Source: Paracoccus benzoatiresistens (GTDB taxonomy: Bacteria; Pseudomonadota; Alphaproteobacteria; Rhodobacterales; Rhodobacteraceae). From it: 34,309 nucleotides of DNA. The stretch's first letter is position 1. Each line of letters opens with the position of its first letter. The stretch is from assembly GCF_026913015.1 (NCBI RefSeq), contig NZ_JAPTYD010000037.1, positions 1 through 34,309 of the forward strand. Direction: 5' to 3'. A model generated the notes under the pieces. That model worked only from the letters and a program-made list of their open reading frames with translations. It was not told the origin of the DNA and searched no databases. Shown one piece after another: positions 23,739 to 31,468 of the stretch. The position numbers and the translations under genes were made by a program.

Positions 23739-26342
23739 ATGACTTTAAGCAACCCCCACGCGACATGCGTCACCGACTGCCTTGCGGGTCTGGAAGCCGG
23801 GCCGGAGGGCCTGACCACGCCGGAGGCGGCGCGGCGCCTTGCCCGGTATGGTTCGAACAGCCTGCCCGAGGTTCGGGGGCGTGGGCCGGTCCTGCGGTTC
23901 CTGATGCAGTTCCACAACGTGCTGATCTACGTCCTCCTTGGCGCGGCGGTGGTGACCGGGGCCCTGCAGCACTGGATCGATACCGGGGTGATCCTGGCGG
24001 TCGTGCTGGCCAATGCGGTGATCGGCTTTGTCCAGGAGGGCAAGGCCGAGGCCGCCATGGCCGCGATCCGCACCATGCTGGCACCGAAGGCCGCCGTCCT
24101 GCGCGACGGGCAGCGGGTGACGCTGGAAGGGGCCGATATTGTGCCGGGCGACATCGTCCTGCTGGAGGCGGGCGACAAGGTGCCTGCCGACATGCGTGTG
24201 CTGGAGGCGCGGGGACTGGCGGCGCAGGAGGCGATCCTGACGGGTGAATCCGTGCCGGTGGAAAAGGAGACAACGCCGGTCGCCGCCGAGGCCGCCCTCG
24301 GCGACCGCCGGTCGATGCTGTGGTCAGGCACGTTGGTCACCCAGGGCACGGCGCGGGGGCTCGTGGTGGCGACGGGCGCGGGCACCGAGATCGGGCGCAT
24401 CGGCGGGCTTCTGGCCGGGGTCGAGCAACTGACCACGCCCCTTGTCGCGCAGATGGATCACTTCGCGCGCTGGCTCTCATTCCTGATCCTCCTCTGCGCC
24501 GCACTTCTTCTGGCGTATGGCTACTTCGTCGGCCACCTACCCTTTGCCGACCTCTTCATGGCGGTCGTGGGCGTGGCGGTGGCGGCGATCCCCGAGGGGC
24601 TGCCGGCGGTGATGACCATCACGCTGGCCATCGGCGTGCAAGCGATGGCGCGCCGCAATGCCATCATCCGCCGCCTGCCCGCGATCGAGGCGATCGGCTC
24701 GGTCTCGGTCATCTGCACCGACAAGACCGGCACCCTGACCCGCAACGAGATGGTGGTGGCGGCGGCCGAGACGGCCGCAGGCGCGTTCGCCATCGCGGGT
24801 GAAGGCTATGCGCCTGACGGGGCGATCACGCCGGACGGCGATCTGCAGCAACTGGCGCATGCGGCGGCCCTTTGCAACGACGCGCGCCTGCATCGCAAGG
24901 ACGGGGCCTGGGCGGTCGAGGGCGATCCGATGGAGGGCGCGCTGCTGGCCTTTGCGGGCAAGACCGGTGTCGATCAGGCCGCCCGGCGGCTGGACGCGAT
25001 CTCGTTCGACAGCCGCCACCGCTTCATGGCCGTGCTGACCGAGAGTGCAGCCGGGCGCCTCATCCATGTGAAGGGCGCGCCCGAGCGGGTGCTGCGGATG
25101 TGCGCAGGACTGGACGCTGGCCACTGGCACGACCGGGCCGAGGCGCTGGCGCGGCGCGGCCTGCGGGTGCTGGCCTTTGCGGCGCGTGCCGAACCGGGCG
25201 AGCGGATCGACCCCGCCGCGCTGGAGGGCGGGCTGACTTTCCTCGGCCTTGTCGGCCTGATCGACCCGCCGCGCACGGAGGCGATTGACGCCGTGGCGGA
25301 ATGTCGGGCGGCGGGGATCCGCGTCAAGATGATCACCGGCGACCATGCCGGCACTGCCACCGCCATCGCACGCCAGATCGGGCTGGAAAACCCGGACCGT
25401 GTGCTGACCGGCCACGACCTTGACAAGCTGGACGACGCACAACTGGCGCTGGAGGTGGTGGGCACCAGCGTCTTTGCCCGCACCAGCCCCGAACACAAGC
25501 TGCGCCTGGTCACCGCGTTGCAGTCGCATGGCTTGTTGGTGGCCATGACCGGGGACGGGGTGAACGACGCCCCCGCTCTAAAGCGCGCCGATGCGGGCAT
25601 CGCCATGGGGCTGAAGGGGTCCGAAGCCGCCAAGGAGGCGGCCGATTTGGTGTTGGCGGATGACAACTTCGCCTCCATTGCCGCGGCCGTGCGCGAGGGG
25701 CGGACGGTCTGGGACAACCTCAAGAAGGTGATCAGTTGGACCCTGCCCACCAATGCTGGCGAGTCCATGGTGATCGTGCTGGCCCTGCTCCTGGGCCTCG
25801 CCCTGCCGGTAACGGCGGTGCAGATCCTGTGGGTGAACCTCATCACCGCCATCACCCTGGGCCTGGCGCTCGCCTTCGAGCCGACAGAGCCGGGCACCAT
25901 GGCCCGCTCGCCGCGCGCGCGCCTTGCGCCGATCCTGTCGGGCGAACTGGTCTGGCACGTGATCCTTGTCGCGACACTGTTCCTGGCGGCCGTCTTCGGC
26001 GTCTTTGCCTATGCTATCGGCAAGGGCTATCCGCTGGCGCTGGCGCAGACCATGGCGATGAACACGCTGGTGGTGCTGGAGATCTTCCACCTCTTCTTCA
26101 TCCGCAACATCCACAGCACCTCGCTGACCTGGGCAGCCGTGCGAGGGACCCGAGTGATCTGGACCGTGGTCATCATCATCACGGCCGCGCAGTTCGCCGT
26201 CACCTACCTTGCGCCCTTACACGCCGTACTGGGCACCGCGCCGGTCCCGTTGCTCGATGGCCTCTTGATCGTCGGCATCGGCGGCGCCTTCTTCGCGCTG
26301 ATCGAGATCGAGAAACAGATCAGACTGGGGTTGAGATCATGA
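23739..26342 (+). CDS. P-type cation-transporting ATPase (P2-like), ion uncertain
   Basis: The 867-residue protein has the full P-type layout: N-terminal cation ATPase region, actuator motif TGES near 167, 'AIPEGLPAV' in M4 near 284, phosphorylation site 'CTDKTGTLTRNEM' near 327, hinge 'TGDGVNDAPALKRADAG' near 605, and a C-terminal membrane domain. It resembles Ca2+-type P2A pumps, but M6 reads 'WVNLITAITLGLALAFEP' where SERCA has NLVTDGxPAxALG. The key Asp is therefore replaced and Ca2+ specificity is not supported. ATG 23739 comes one base after the SDR stop; the open extension upstream is a shadow. Confidence 0.92.
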   Translation: MTLSNPHATCVTDCLAGLEAGPEGLTTPEAARRLARYGSNSLPEVRGRGPVLRFLMQFHNVLIYVLLGAAVVTGALQHWIDTGVILAVVLANAVIGFVQEGKAEAAMAAIRTMLAPKAAVLRDGQRVTLEGADIVPGDIVLLEAGDKVPADMRVLEARGLAAQEAILTGESVPVEKETTPVAAEAALGDRRSMLWSGTLVTQGTARGLVVATGAGTEIGRIGGLLAGVEQLTTPLVAQMDHFARWLSFLILLCAALLLAYGYFVGHLPFADLFMAVVGVAVAAIPEGLPAVMTITLAIGVQAMARRNAIIRRLPAIEAIGSVSVICTDKTGTLTRNEMVVAAAETAAGAFAIAGEGYAPDGAITPDGDLQQLAHAAALCNDARLHRKDGAWAVEGDPMEGALLAFAGKTGVDQAARRLDAISFDSRHRFMAVLTESAAGRLIHVKGAPERVLRMCAGLDAGHWHDRAEALARRGLRVLAFAARAEPGERIDPAALEGGLTFLGLVGLIDPPRTEAIDAVAECRAAGIRVKMITGDHAGTATAIARQIGLENPDRVLTGHDLDKLDDAQLALEVVGTSVFARTSPEHKLRLVTALQSHGLLVAMTGDGVNDAPALKRADAGIAMGLKGSEAAKEAADLVLADDNFASIAAAVREGRTVWDNLKKVISWTLPTNAGESMVIVLALLLGLALPVTAVQILWVNLITAITLGLALAFEPTEPGTMARSPRARLAPILSGELVWHVILVATLFLAAVFGVFAYAIGKGYPLALAQTMAMNTLVVLEIFHLFFIRNIHSTSLTWAAVRGTRVIWTVVIIITAAQFAVTYLAPLHAVLGTAPVPLLDGLLIVGIGGAFFALIEIEKQIRLGLRS

Positions 26343-26360
26343 TAAGATCACCGAAGTAAG

Positions 26361-26377
26361 CCCGCCTCCGGGGTCTT
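26361..26377 (+). terminator. Weak candidate terminator after the ATPase operon
   Basis: CCCG-CCTC-CGGG followed by GTCTTTT lies about 20 nt after the ATPase stop. The stem is only 4 bp, so this is a weak call based on position and the T-rich tail. Confidence 0.3.
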
Positions 26378-26446
26378 TTCCTGCTGCGGCTGAGGATGGG
26401 TCGCAAGCTGTGTGACAGATGCCGGTAGGCGACTGAACATACAGTT

Positions 26447-26644
26447 TCAAGCGGCCTTATGACAGAACTGCTGAAACGGACGCCGTTCGGGCCTGAGCTG
26501 GCTCTTGCGGATTATGTTGACAATCTCGACGCTGGCGATGGTCGATGCAGCTGAGGTCAAGCTCTTGAAGCCCAGTATGGGATTCGCCCGGCGCTTGATG
26601 AAGCCGTAGGCCTGTTCCACCAAGTTGTTAACTGGCATGAATAG
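26447..26644 (-). pseudogene. IS6-family transposase C-terminal remnant
   Basis: The minus strand reads 'VNNLVEQAYGFIKRRANPIL' and 'GFKSLTSAASTIASVEIVNI', then 'IRKSQ'. This matches the IS6 (IS26/IS240-like) ending NNxVEQDHRxIKRRxRPMLGFKSxxxAxxTxxGIExxxMIRKGQ. The DDE core upstream is missing. Confidence 0.75.
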
Positions 26645-26902
26645 GAGTGACATCCCAAAACAGCGATTGGTCGCGGTAGACTAGCGCTGCAGGGTGCCTC
26701 GGTGTGGCCTGACTCGAACACTGATCGACCGGCGTGTCTTTCCTTGGACCAGTCGGCCGCCCGAGCACGCCTTGCGGTGAGGCATAGCCTGGGACCTTAC
26801 CTGTGACCCGAGAAGGGCCTGACCATATCGGTTTCGTGACTGTCCAGTCCATGCATCAACCCGGGCTCTGCCAGCAGACAATTGTAGACCGAGAGGCGAG
26901 GC
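26645..26902. other. IS debris without a recognisable gene
   Basis: No open frame here resembles a known protein. It lies between the IS6 remnant and an IS110 N-terminal fragment, and may include the non-coding left end of that IS110 element. Confidence 0.4.
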
Positions 26903-27013
26903 ATGGACGGAACAAACAGCACGGCAGCCGGCATCACTGGCAGCGTCGATACCCACAAAGAGCTTCATGTTGCCGCGGTTGGCCGAGGCACACAAAACGG
27001 GGTTCACCGATGA
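26903..27013 (+). pseudogene. IS110-family transposase N-terminal fragment
   Basis: A 36-codon frame starting with ATG contains 'ITGSVDTHKELHVAAV', the RuvC-like start of IS110 transposases (VGVDTHKxxHVAAVVD) with the first catalytic Asp. After HVAAV the family match ends and a TGA follows. It is a different element from the one at 18129 ('VALDVSLKDTT'). Confidence 0.65.
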
Positions 27014-27392
27014 GCACCGGCTACACCGCTTCGCCCTGCACCTGCCTGTCAAGGCAGAACTCGACTGCCGCCGCGCCGAGCGTCAGAAGGCAAGGATAAG
27101 CAGGAGACGAGGACGTCGCAGAAATCGGCTGCTCACGAGTGCGCGACACAGGAGAGGACAACATCCTGCCCTGGTCAAAAATGATAAGGCACCCTCGACG
27201 CCTGTAACGCCGGATCGTCGTACCCAGAGTGCAGCAGCTGCTTACTGGGAGCATGGCTGGATCTGCTGCCGAGAAGCCATTGGCAAGAGAGCATGGGCGT
27301 GTCACGCTGCCGATATAGAAATTTGAATCTTTGGCGATCTTGTCTTTGCAACCTTGGAGACAAGATGCTCATGGAAAACACGAGGACTTATC
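27014..27392. other. Intergenic stretch, no gene recognised
   Basis: Open frames on both strands lack family resemblance. The end must hold the DUF2934 gene's promoter; GAGG lies shortly before the ATG at 27393. No FNR-like TTGA-N6-TCAA site was found here. Confidence 0.45.
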
Positions 27393-27917
27393 ATGACTGA
27401 TGAACGTACAAGACGGATCCAGGAACGGGCGCATTCCATATGGGAGCAGGAAGGCCGCCCCCATGGCCAGGATGCGCAACACTGGTCGCAGGCGGAATAC
27501 GAGATCGACGCGGAAGACGCTGCAGGGGCATCTTCCCCGGCCGGCACGACGGCTATGCGCCGCGGCTCGAAGCGGAGAGCCGGAGCGAAAACAGTTGCAA
27601 ACACATCGAATGCGGGCCGGGAACAAACAACCGATACGACAGCTGAGGTCTTGACGGAGGAGCCGGCAAGAACCAAGGGCCGCAAACCGAAAGCGGTAAC
27701 GGAAGACGGCACAAAGGCGCCGAAGGCAGCACGAGGACAGAAAGCAAGGGCTGTGCCCGAGGAGGCGACGGGCAGCTCAACGGCAGCCGGGGATGCTGAG
27801 CCTAAAGTTACCACTGTCGCGGAAGAGAATATCGATCCCAATAGGGAAGCGCCTCAGGATGCGGGGCAGATCGAAGAGCCCGTAGTGGCTCCCAAAGCCT
27901 CCCGCATGGCTGAATGA
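27393..27917 (+). CDS. DUF2934 domain protein with long disordered tail
   Basis: The protein has 174 residues. Residues 1-40 match DUF2934: 'RIQERAHSIWEQEGRPHGQD' and 'HWSQAEYEI' (compare RAYxIWExEGRPxGxxxxHWxxAExE). The rest is low-complexity and rich in A, E, K, T, R and P, with repeated lysine/arginine patches alternating with acidic stretches, and is probably disordered. DUF2934 has no established function. ATG 27393 follows GAGG; the frame opens earlier at 27354 without homology. Confidence 0.8.
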   Translation: MTDERTRRIQERAHSIWEQEGRPHGQDAQHWSQAEYEIDAEDAAGASSPAGTTAMRRGSKRRAGAKTVANTSNAGREQTTDTTAEVLTEEPARTKGRKPKAVTEDGTKAPKAARGQKARAVPEEATGSSTAAGDAEPKVTTVAEENIDPNREAPQDAGQIEEPVVAPKASRMAE

Positions 27918-28257
27918 GGTCTTCCACTCGGCTGCCCATAAAGATGGCGTCGCATTTTGACACTGCGTGAAAAGCGAACGCATGTCCTTCTCGGGAAACC
28001 TTCGCAGCTCGGAGCGGCAGCGAAGGTCTTTCAAGTGGGTGGTATCGGTCCCACGGGGCATACCGTAAGTATCGGGTGGTTGTTTATCCCCAGGGATCGC
28101 CAGCGACTTCATCATCTTGACGGGATTTGTCTCTTCGTCGATCCTGGACTTCGAAGGATTGATAGCTTGGCTCATCGGGATTTCCGAAGGCCAGCCACTC
28201 CCGAGATGACAGGTTCCTCCGCCTTGCCCCGTTGATCGCCGTTACCGGCCATAGGGG
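27918..28257. other. Intergenic stretch, no supported gene
   Basis: A minus-strand opening (28175-27777, 'MSQAINPSKSRIDEETNPVK') enters the 3' end of the DUF2934 gene antisense. It has no recognised family and no good ribosome site, so it is not called. The right end borders the FNR-like site at 28258. Confidence 0.45.
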
Positions 28258-28271
28258 TTGAGGTTGGTCAA
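28258..28271 (+). promoter_or_regulatory. FNR-like site upstream of the ABC exporter operon
   Basis: TTGAG-GTTG-GTCAA keeps both TTGA and TCAA cores with the correct 6-nt spacing. Its centre is 59 nt before the leader ATG at 28324 and 121 nt before the ATPase ATG at 28386. A -10 at the predicted place (about 28293) is poor (TCATCC). Confidence 0.5.
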
Positions 28272-28323
28272 TGCGCTCGGCACCAGAGGCTGTCATCCTC
28301 GCCAGAATTCTTGGAGGAGCAAC

Positions 28324-28389
28324 ATGGCGGTGGTAATCGGGAGGGCGACGGCGAGATCGGCGGAGGCGTGCCGGATCGCCCGGCCATGA
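28324..28389 (+). CDS. Possible 21-residue leader peptide coupled to the ABC ATPase gene
   Basis: ATG 28324 has the strongest ribosome site in this unit (GGAGGAG, 28313-28319). It opens a 21-codon frame beginning MAVVIGRATARS and ending at TGA 28387-28389, which overlaps the ATG of the ATPase gene as ATGA. The ATPase start has no good ribosome site of its own, so translation probably reaches it by coupling. It may instead be the true N-terminus separated by a frameshift. Confidence 0.45.
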   Translation: MAVVIGRATARSAEACRIARP

Positions 28390-29111
28390 GGGGCCCGCCC
28401 GCCAGAACGGGACCGGTGTTTCGCGTCAAGGCCCTGTCCAAGACTTATCGCAGCGGGCTTCTGGAAGTGCATGCGCTGCGTTGCGTCGACTTCGAGGCGG
28501 CACAGGGTGAGTTCGTCGTGATCCTTGGGCCGTCCGGGTCGGGCAAGTCGACGTTTCTCAACATCGTCGGCGGACTCGACCGGGCGAGTTCCGGCGAGGT
28601 CTGGTTCAAGGATCACCAGCTGACTGCGGCGAGCGAGGCCGAACTGACGCGCTATCGGCGCGATCACGTGGGGTTTGTCTTTCAGTTCTACAATCTCGTC
28701 CCAAGCCTGACCGCACGCGAGAATGTCCAGCTGGTAACCGAGATCGCGCACAATCCGATGCCCGTCGATGATGCGCTGGCGCTGGTGGGGCTCAGCGAAC
28801 GCCGCGACCATTTCCCGGCGCAGCTGTCCGGGGGTGAACAGCAACGCGTCGCTATCGCGCGGGCCATCGCGAAACAGCCCGAGGTGCTTCTGTGCGACGA
28901 GCCGACCGGCGCGCTTGACAGCCGGACCGGCATTCGCGTGCTCGAGGCGCTGACCGAGGTGAACCGCGCGGTCGGCGCGACCACGCTGGTCATCACCCAC
29001 AATGCCGCGATCCGCGATATCGCCGACCGCGTGGTCCGATTTGCGGACGGGCGCATTGCCGAGGAATCGCGCAATGCGGCAAGGAAGACACCGGCGGAGG
29101 TCTCATGGTGA
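28386..29111 (+). CDS. ABC exporter ATP-binding protein (MacB/LolD type)
   Basis: This 241-residue ATPase has Walker A 'GPSGSGKST' near 48, a Q-loop in 'VGFVFQFYNLVPSLTARENV', signature 'LSGGEQQRVAIARA' near 147, Walker B 'VLLCDEPTGALDS' near 166 and the switch His in 'LVITHN'. The EPTGALDS and QFYNLVPSLTAxEN forms are typical of the MacB/LolD/FtsE group that drives FtsX-type permeases. ATG 28386 is chosen; the frame also opens at a TTG (28311). The stop overlaps the permease start (ATGGTGA). Confidence 0.92.
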   Translation: MRGPPARTGPVFRVKALSKTYRSGLLEVHALRCVDFEAAQGEFVVILGPSGSGKSTFLNIVGGLDRASSGEVWFKDHQLTAASEAELTRYRRDHVGFVFQFYNLVPSLTARENVQLVTEIAHNPMPVDDALALVGLSERRDHFPAQLSGGEQQRVAIARAIAKQPEVLLCDEPTGALDSRTGIRVLEALTEVNRAVGATTLVITHNAAIRDIADRVVRFADGRIAEESRNAARKTPAEVSW

Positions 29112-31465
29112 TCTCTCCCCTCCGCCGCAAAGTCCTGCGCGATCTCCGCCGCCTTGGGGCGCAGGCCCTGGCCATCGCACTGGTCCTTGCCGCCGGAGTG
29201 GCGACGCTGATCCTCGGGAACGGCGCGCTGGACGCGCTGACCGAGACACGGGCACGCTACTATGCGGACAGTCGCTTCGCTGATGTCTTCGCCGACCTCA
29301 CGCGCGCGCCAATCGCGCTGATCGATGAGATCGAGCTGATCGACGGCGTGCTGCAGGCGGAAGGGCGGATCGTGAAGGTCGGGCTTCTCGACCTGCCTGC
29401 CATGGCCGAACCGGGATCGGTCCTGTTCGTCTCGCTTCCGGGGGAGGGAGGGCTCAACCGGCTGCATCTGCGCCGCGGCCGGATGCCCGACCCGCTGTCG
29501 GCGGACGAGGTGGTCGTGTCCGAAGGCTTTGCCGACGCCCGCGGGCTGGGTCCGGGTGACCGGCTGCCGGTCCTGATGAACGGCCAGCGGCGGGAGTTGC
29601 GGCTGACCGGCACGGCATTCTCGCCCGAGTTCATCTATGCGCTCGGCCCCGGCGACATCATGCCGGACCCGCGCCGGTTCGGCATCGTCTGGATGCCGAG
29701 ACACGGACTGGAGAGCGCTTTCGACCTCAGGGGGTCGGTTTCGAGCGTCGTGGCAAAACTGGTCCCGGGCGCCAATGAAGCCGCGGTGATCGAAAAGATC
29801 GACCGCCTCCTTGCGCCCTATGGCGGGGCGGGGGCCGAGGGACGCGAGGATCAGGTTTCCCATGCGTTTCTTGATGCCGAGATCAAGCAGCTCGGCGCCA
29901 TGGTCAAGGTCCTGCCGCCGATCTTTCTGCTGGTGGCGGCGATGCTCGTGAACATGACGCTGATGCGGCTCGTGGCACTGGAACGCGAGCAGATCGGACT
30001 GCTGAAGGCCATCGGGTATGGGTCCCGAGCCATCGCAATGCACTATGTCGAGTTCGTGCTGGCCATCGCGCTTGCCGGTATCGCCATCGGCCTTGTCGCG
30101 GGCGCTTGGCTGGGCGCGGGGATGGCGCAGATGTATGCGCGCTTCTTCTCGTTTCCCTTCCTTGTCTTCTCTCGGGACCCGCAGGTCTATGGGCTGGCTG
30201 CCGTTGTGACGCTTGGCGCGGCTGTCGCGGGGGCAGTGAGGGCGGCGCGATCGGTCGTCGCGCTGCCGCCCGCCGTTGCCATGACCCCGCCCGCGCCGGT
30301 TGCCTATCGCAGGAATGGCGGCTGGCTCAGGCGGCTGCTGGGGCTTCGCCAGACCGGGCTGATGGTCGCCCGCCATCTCTGGCGCTGGCCGCTCCGCACC
30401 GGCTCGTCCGTCCTGGGCATCGCCATGGCGGTGGCGATCCTCGTCGCCTCGCTCTGGTCCTTCGGCTCGATCGAACACATGATCCACGTCACCTTCGGGC
30501 GTAGCGAACGGCATGACGCGCAGATTGTCTTCGGCGACCCGCTTCCGGCTTCCGCCGCTTTCGATGCGCGCACCCTGCCAGGGGTGATGGTGGTCGAGCC
30601 GTTTCGTGCGGTCACGGCCCGACTTTCGCATCGCAACCTGTCGCGCAAGCTCACGATCATCGGAAAACCACCCGAGCCGCACCTGTCGCGCACGGTGGCG
30701 CCCGACCTCAGACCCATGGCCATGCCCGAGGCGGGTTTGATCCTGTCCGAGGCGCTGGCCGAGGCGCTGGACGTTCGTCCCGGCGACCTGGTGGAGGTCG
30801 AGGTGCTGGAGGGTCCTCGTCCGGTCTTGGTCCTGCCGGTCAGCGGCCTTTCCGTCGGCTATGTCGGGCTGTCCGTCGCCATGGACATCGGTGCGCTGAA
30901 CCGGATCATGCGCGAGGGCGCCATGATTTCGGGCGTGAACCTTCAATTGGATCCGGCGTTGCAGTCCGACTTCTACGCTGCCGCGCGTGAAACGCCACGG
31001 ACCGGCTTTGTTGGGGTCAGGGAATTGACGGTCAACCGTTTCCGCGAGACTCTGGCGGACAACATCACGATCATGGTGACGGTCTATGTGGCGCTTGCCG
31101 GGATTATCGCAGTGGGTGTCGTCTACAATTCTGCCCGCATCGCGCTTTCCGAGCAGGGGCGCGAACTTGCAAGCCTTCGCGTCCTCGGCTTTACCAGAAG
31201 CGAGGTCGCGGGGATCCTTTACCGCGAACTGGCGGCTGTCGTCCTGATCGCGCAGCCCCTTGGGTGGCTGATCGGTTACGCCATCGCCCAAGCCATGGTG
31301 GCGGCGTTTTCCTCCGACCTTTACCGCGTGTCCCTGGTGATCGGCCGCGAGGTCTTTGCCGTGGCAAGCCTTGCTGTCCTGGCGGCCGCCTTGGTTTCGG
31401 CCGCGCTGATCCGGGGCCGTATCAACCGGCTCGACATGATCGAAGTGCTGAAGACAAGGGAGTGA
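29105..31465 (+). CDS. FtsX-like ABC exporter permease (two FtsX domains)
   Basis: The 786-residue protein has an N-terminal membrane helix (about 15-38), a periplasmic domain, a first FtsX block near 270-390 ('FLLVAAMLVNMTLMRLVALE', 'REQIGLLKAIGYGSRAIA'), a second periplasmic domain, and a second FtsX block near 655-780 ('VALAGIIAVGVVYNSARIAL', 'QGRELASLRVLGFTRSEV'). The duplicated layout fits DevC/MacB-like or LolC-like mechanotransmission exporters rather than a transmembrane pump. Substrate is unknown; lipids, peptides or toxic compounds are options. It lies between the ATPase and adaptor genes. Confidence 0.9.
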   Translation: MVISPLRRKVLRDLRRLGAQALAIALVLAAGVATLILGNGALDALTETRARYYADSRFADVFADLTRAPIALIDEIELIDGVLQAEGRIVKVGLLDLPAMAEPGSVLFVSLPGEGGLNRLHLRRGRMPDPLSADEVVVSEGFADARGLGPGDRLPVLMNGQRRELRLTGTAFSPEFIYALGPGDIMPDPRRFGIVWMPRHGLESAFDLRGSVSSVVAKLVPGANEAAVIEKIDRLLAPYGGAGAEGREDQVSHAFLDAEIKQLGAMVKVLPPIFLLVAAMLVNMTLMRLVALEREQIGLLKAIGYGSRAIAMHYVEFVLAIALAGIAIGLVAGAWLGAGMAQMYARFFSFPFLVFSRDPQVYGLAAVVTLGAAVAGAVRAARSVVALPPAVAMTPPAPVAYRRNGGWLRRLLGLRQTGLMVARHLWRWPLRTGSSVLGIAMAVAILVASLWSFGSIEHMIHVTFGRSERHDAQIVFGDPLPASAAFDARTLPGVMVVEPFRAVTARLSHRNLSRKLTIIGKPPEPHLSRTVAPDLRPMAMPEAGLILSEALAEALDVRPGDLVEVEVLEGPRPVLVLPVSGLSVGYVGLSVAMDIGALNRIMREGAMISGVNLQLDPALQSDFYAAARETPRTGFVGVRELTVNRFRETLADNITIMVTVYVALAGIIAVGVVYNSARIALSEQGRELASLRVLGFTRSEVAGILYRELAAVVLIAQPLGWLIGYAIAQAMVAAFSSDLYRVSLVIGREVFAVASLAVLAAALVSAALIRGRINRLDMIEVLKTRE

Positions 31466-31468
31466 CCC

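Noticed and set aside
24537..25900. Long minus-strand frames opposite the P-type ATPase
   Set aside because: Shadows of the ATPase gene; no recognisable motifs.
27777..28175. A 132-codon minus-strand frame starting MSQAINPSKSRIDE
   Set aside because: No known family, weak ribosome site, and its 3' part is antisense to the DUF2934 gene. It cannot be excluded but is not supported.
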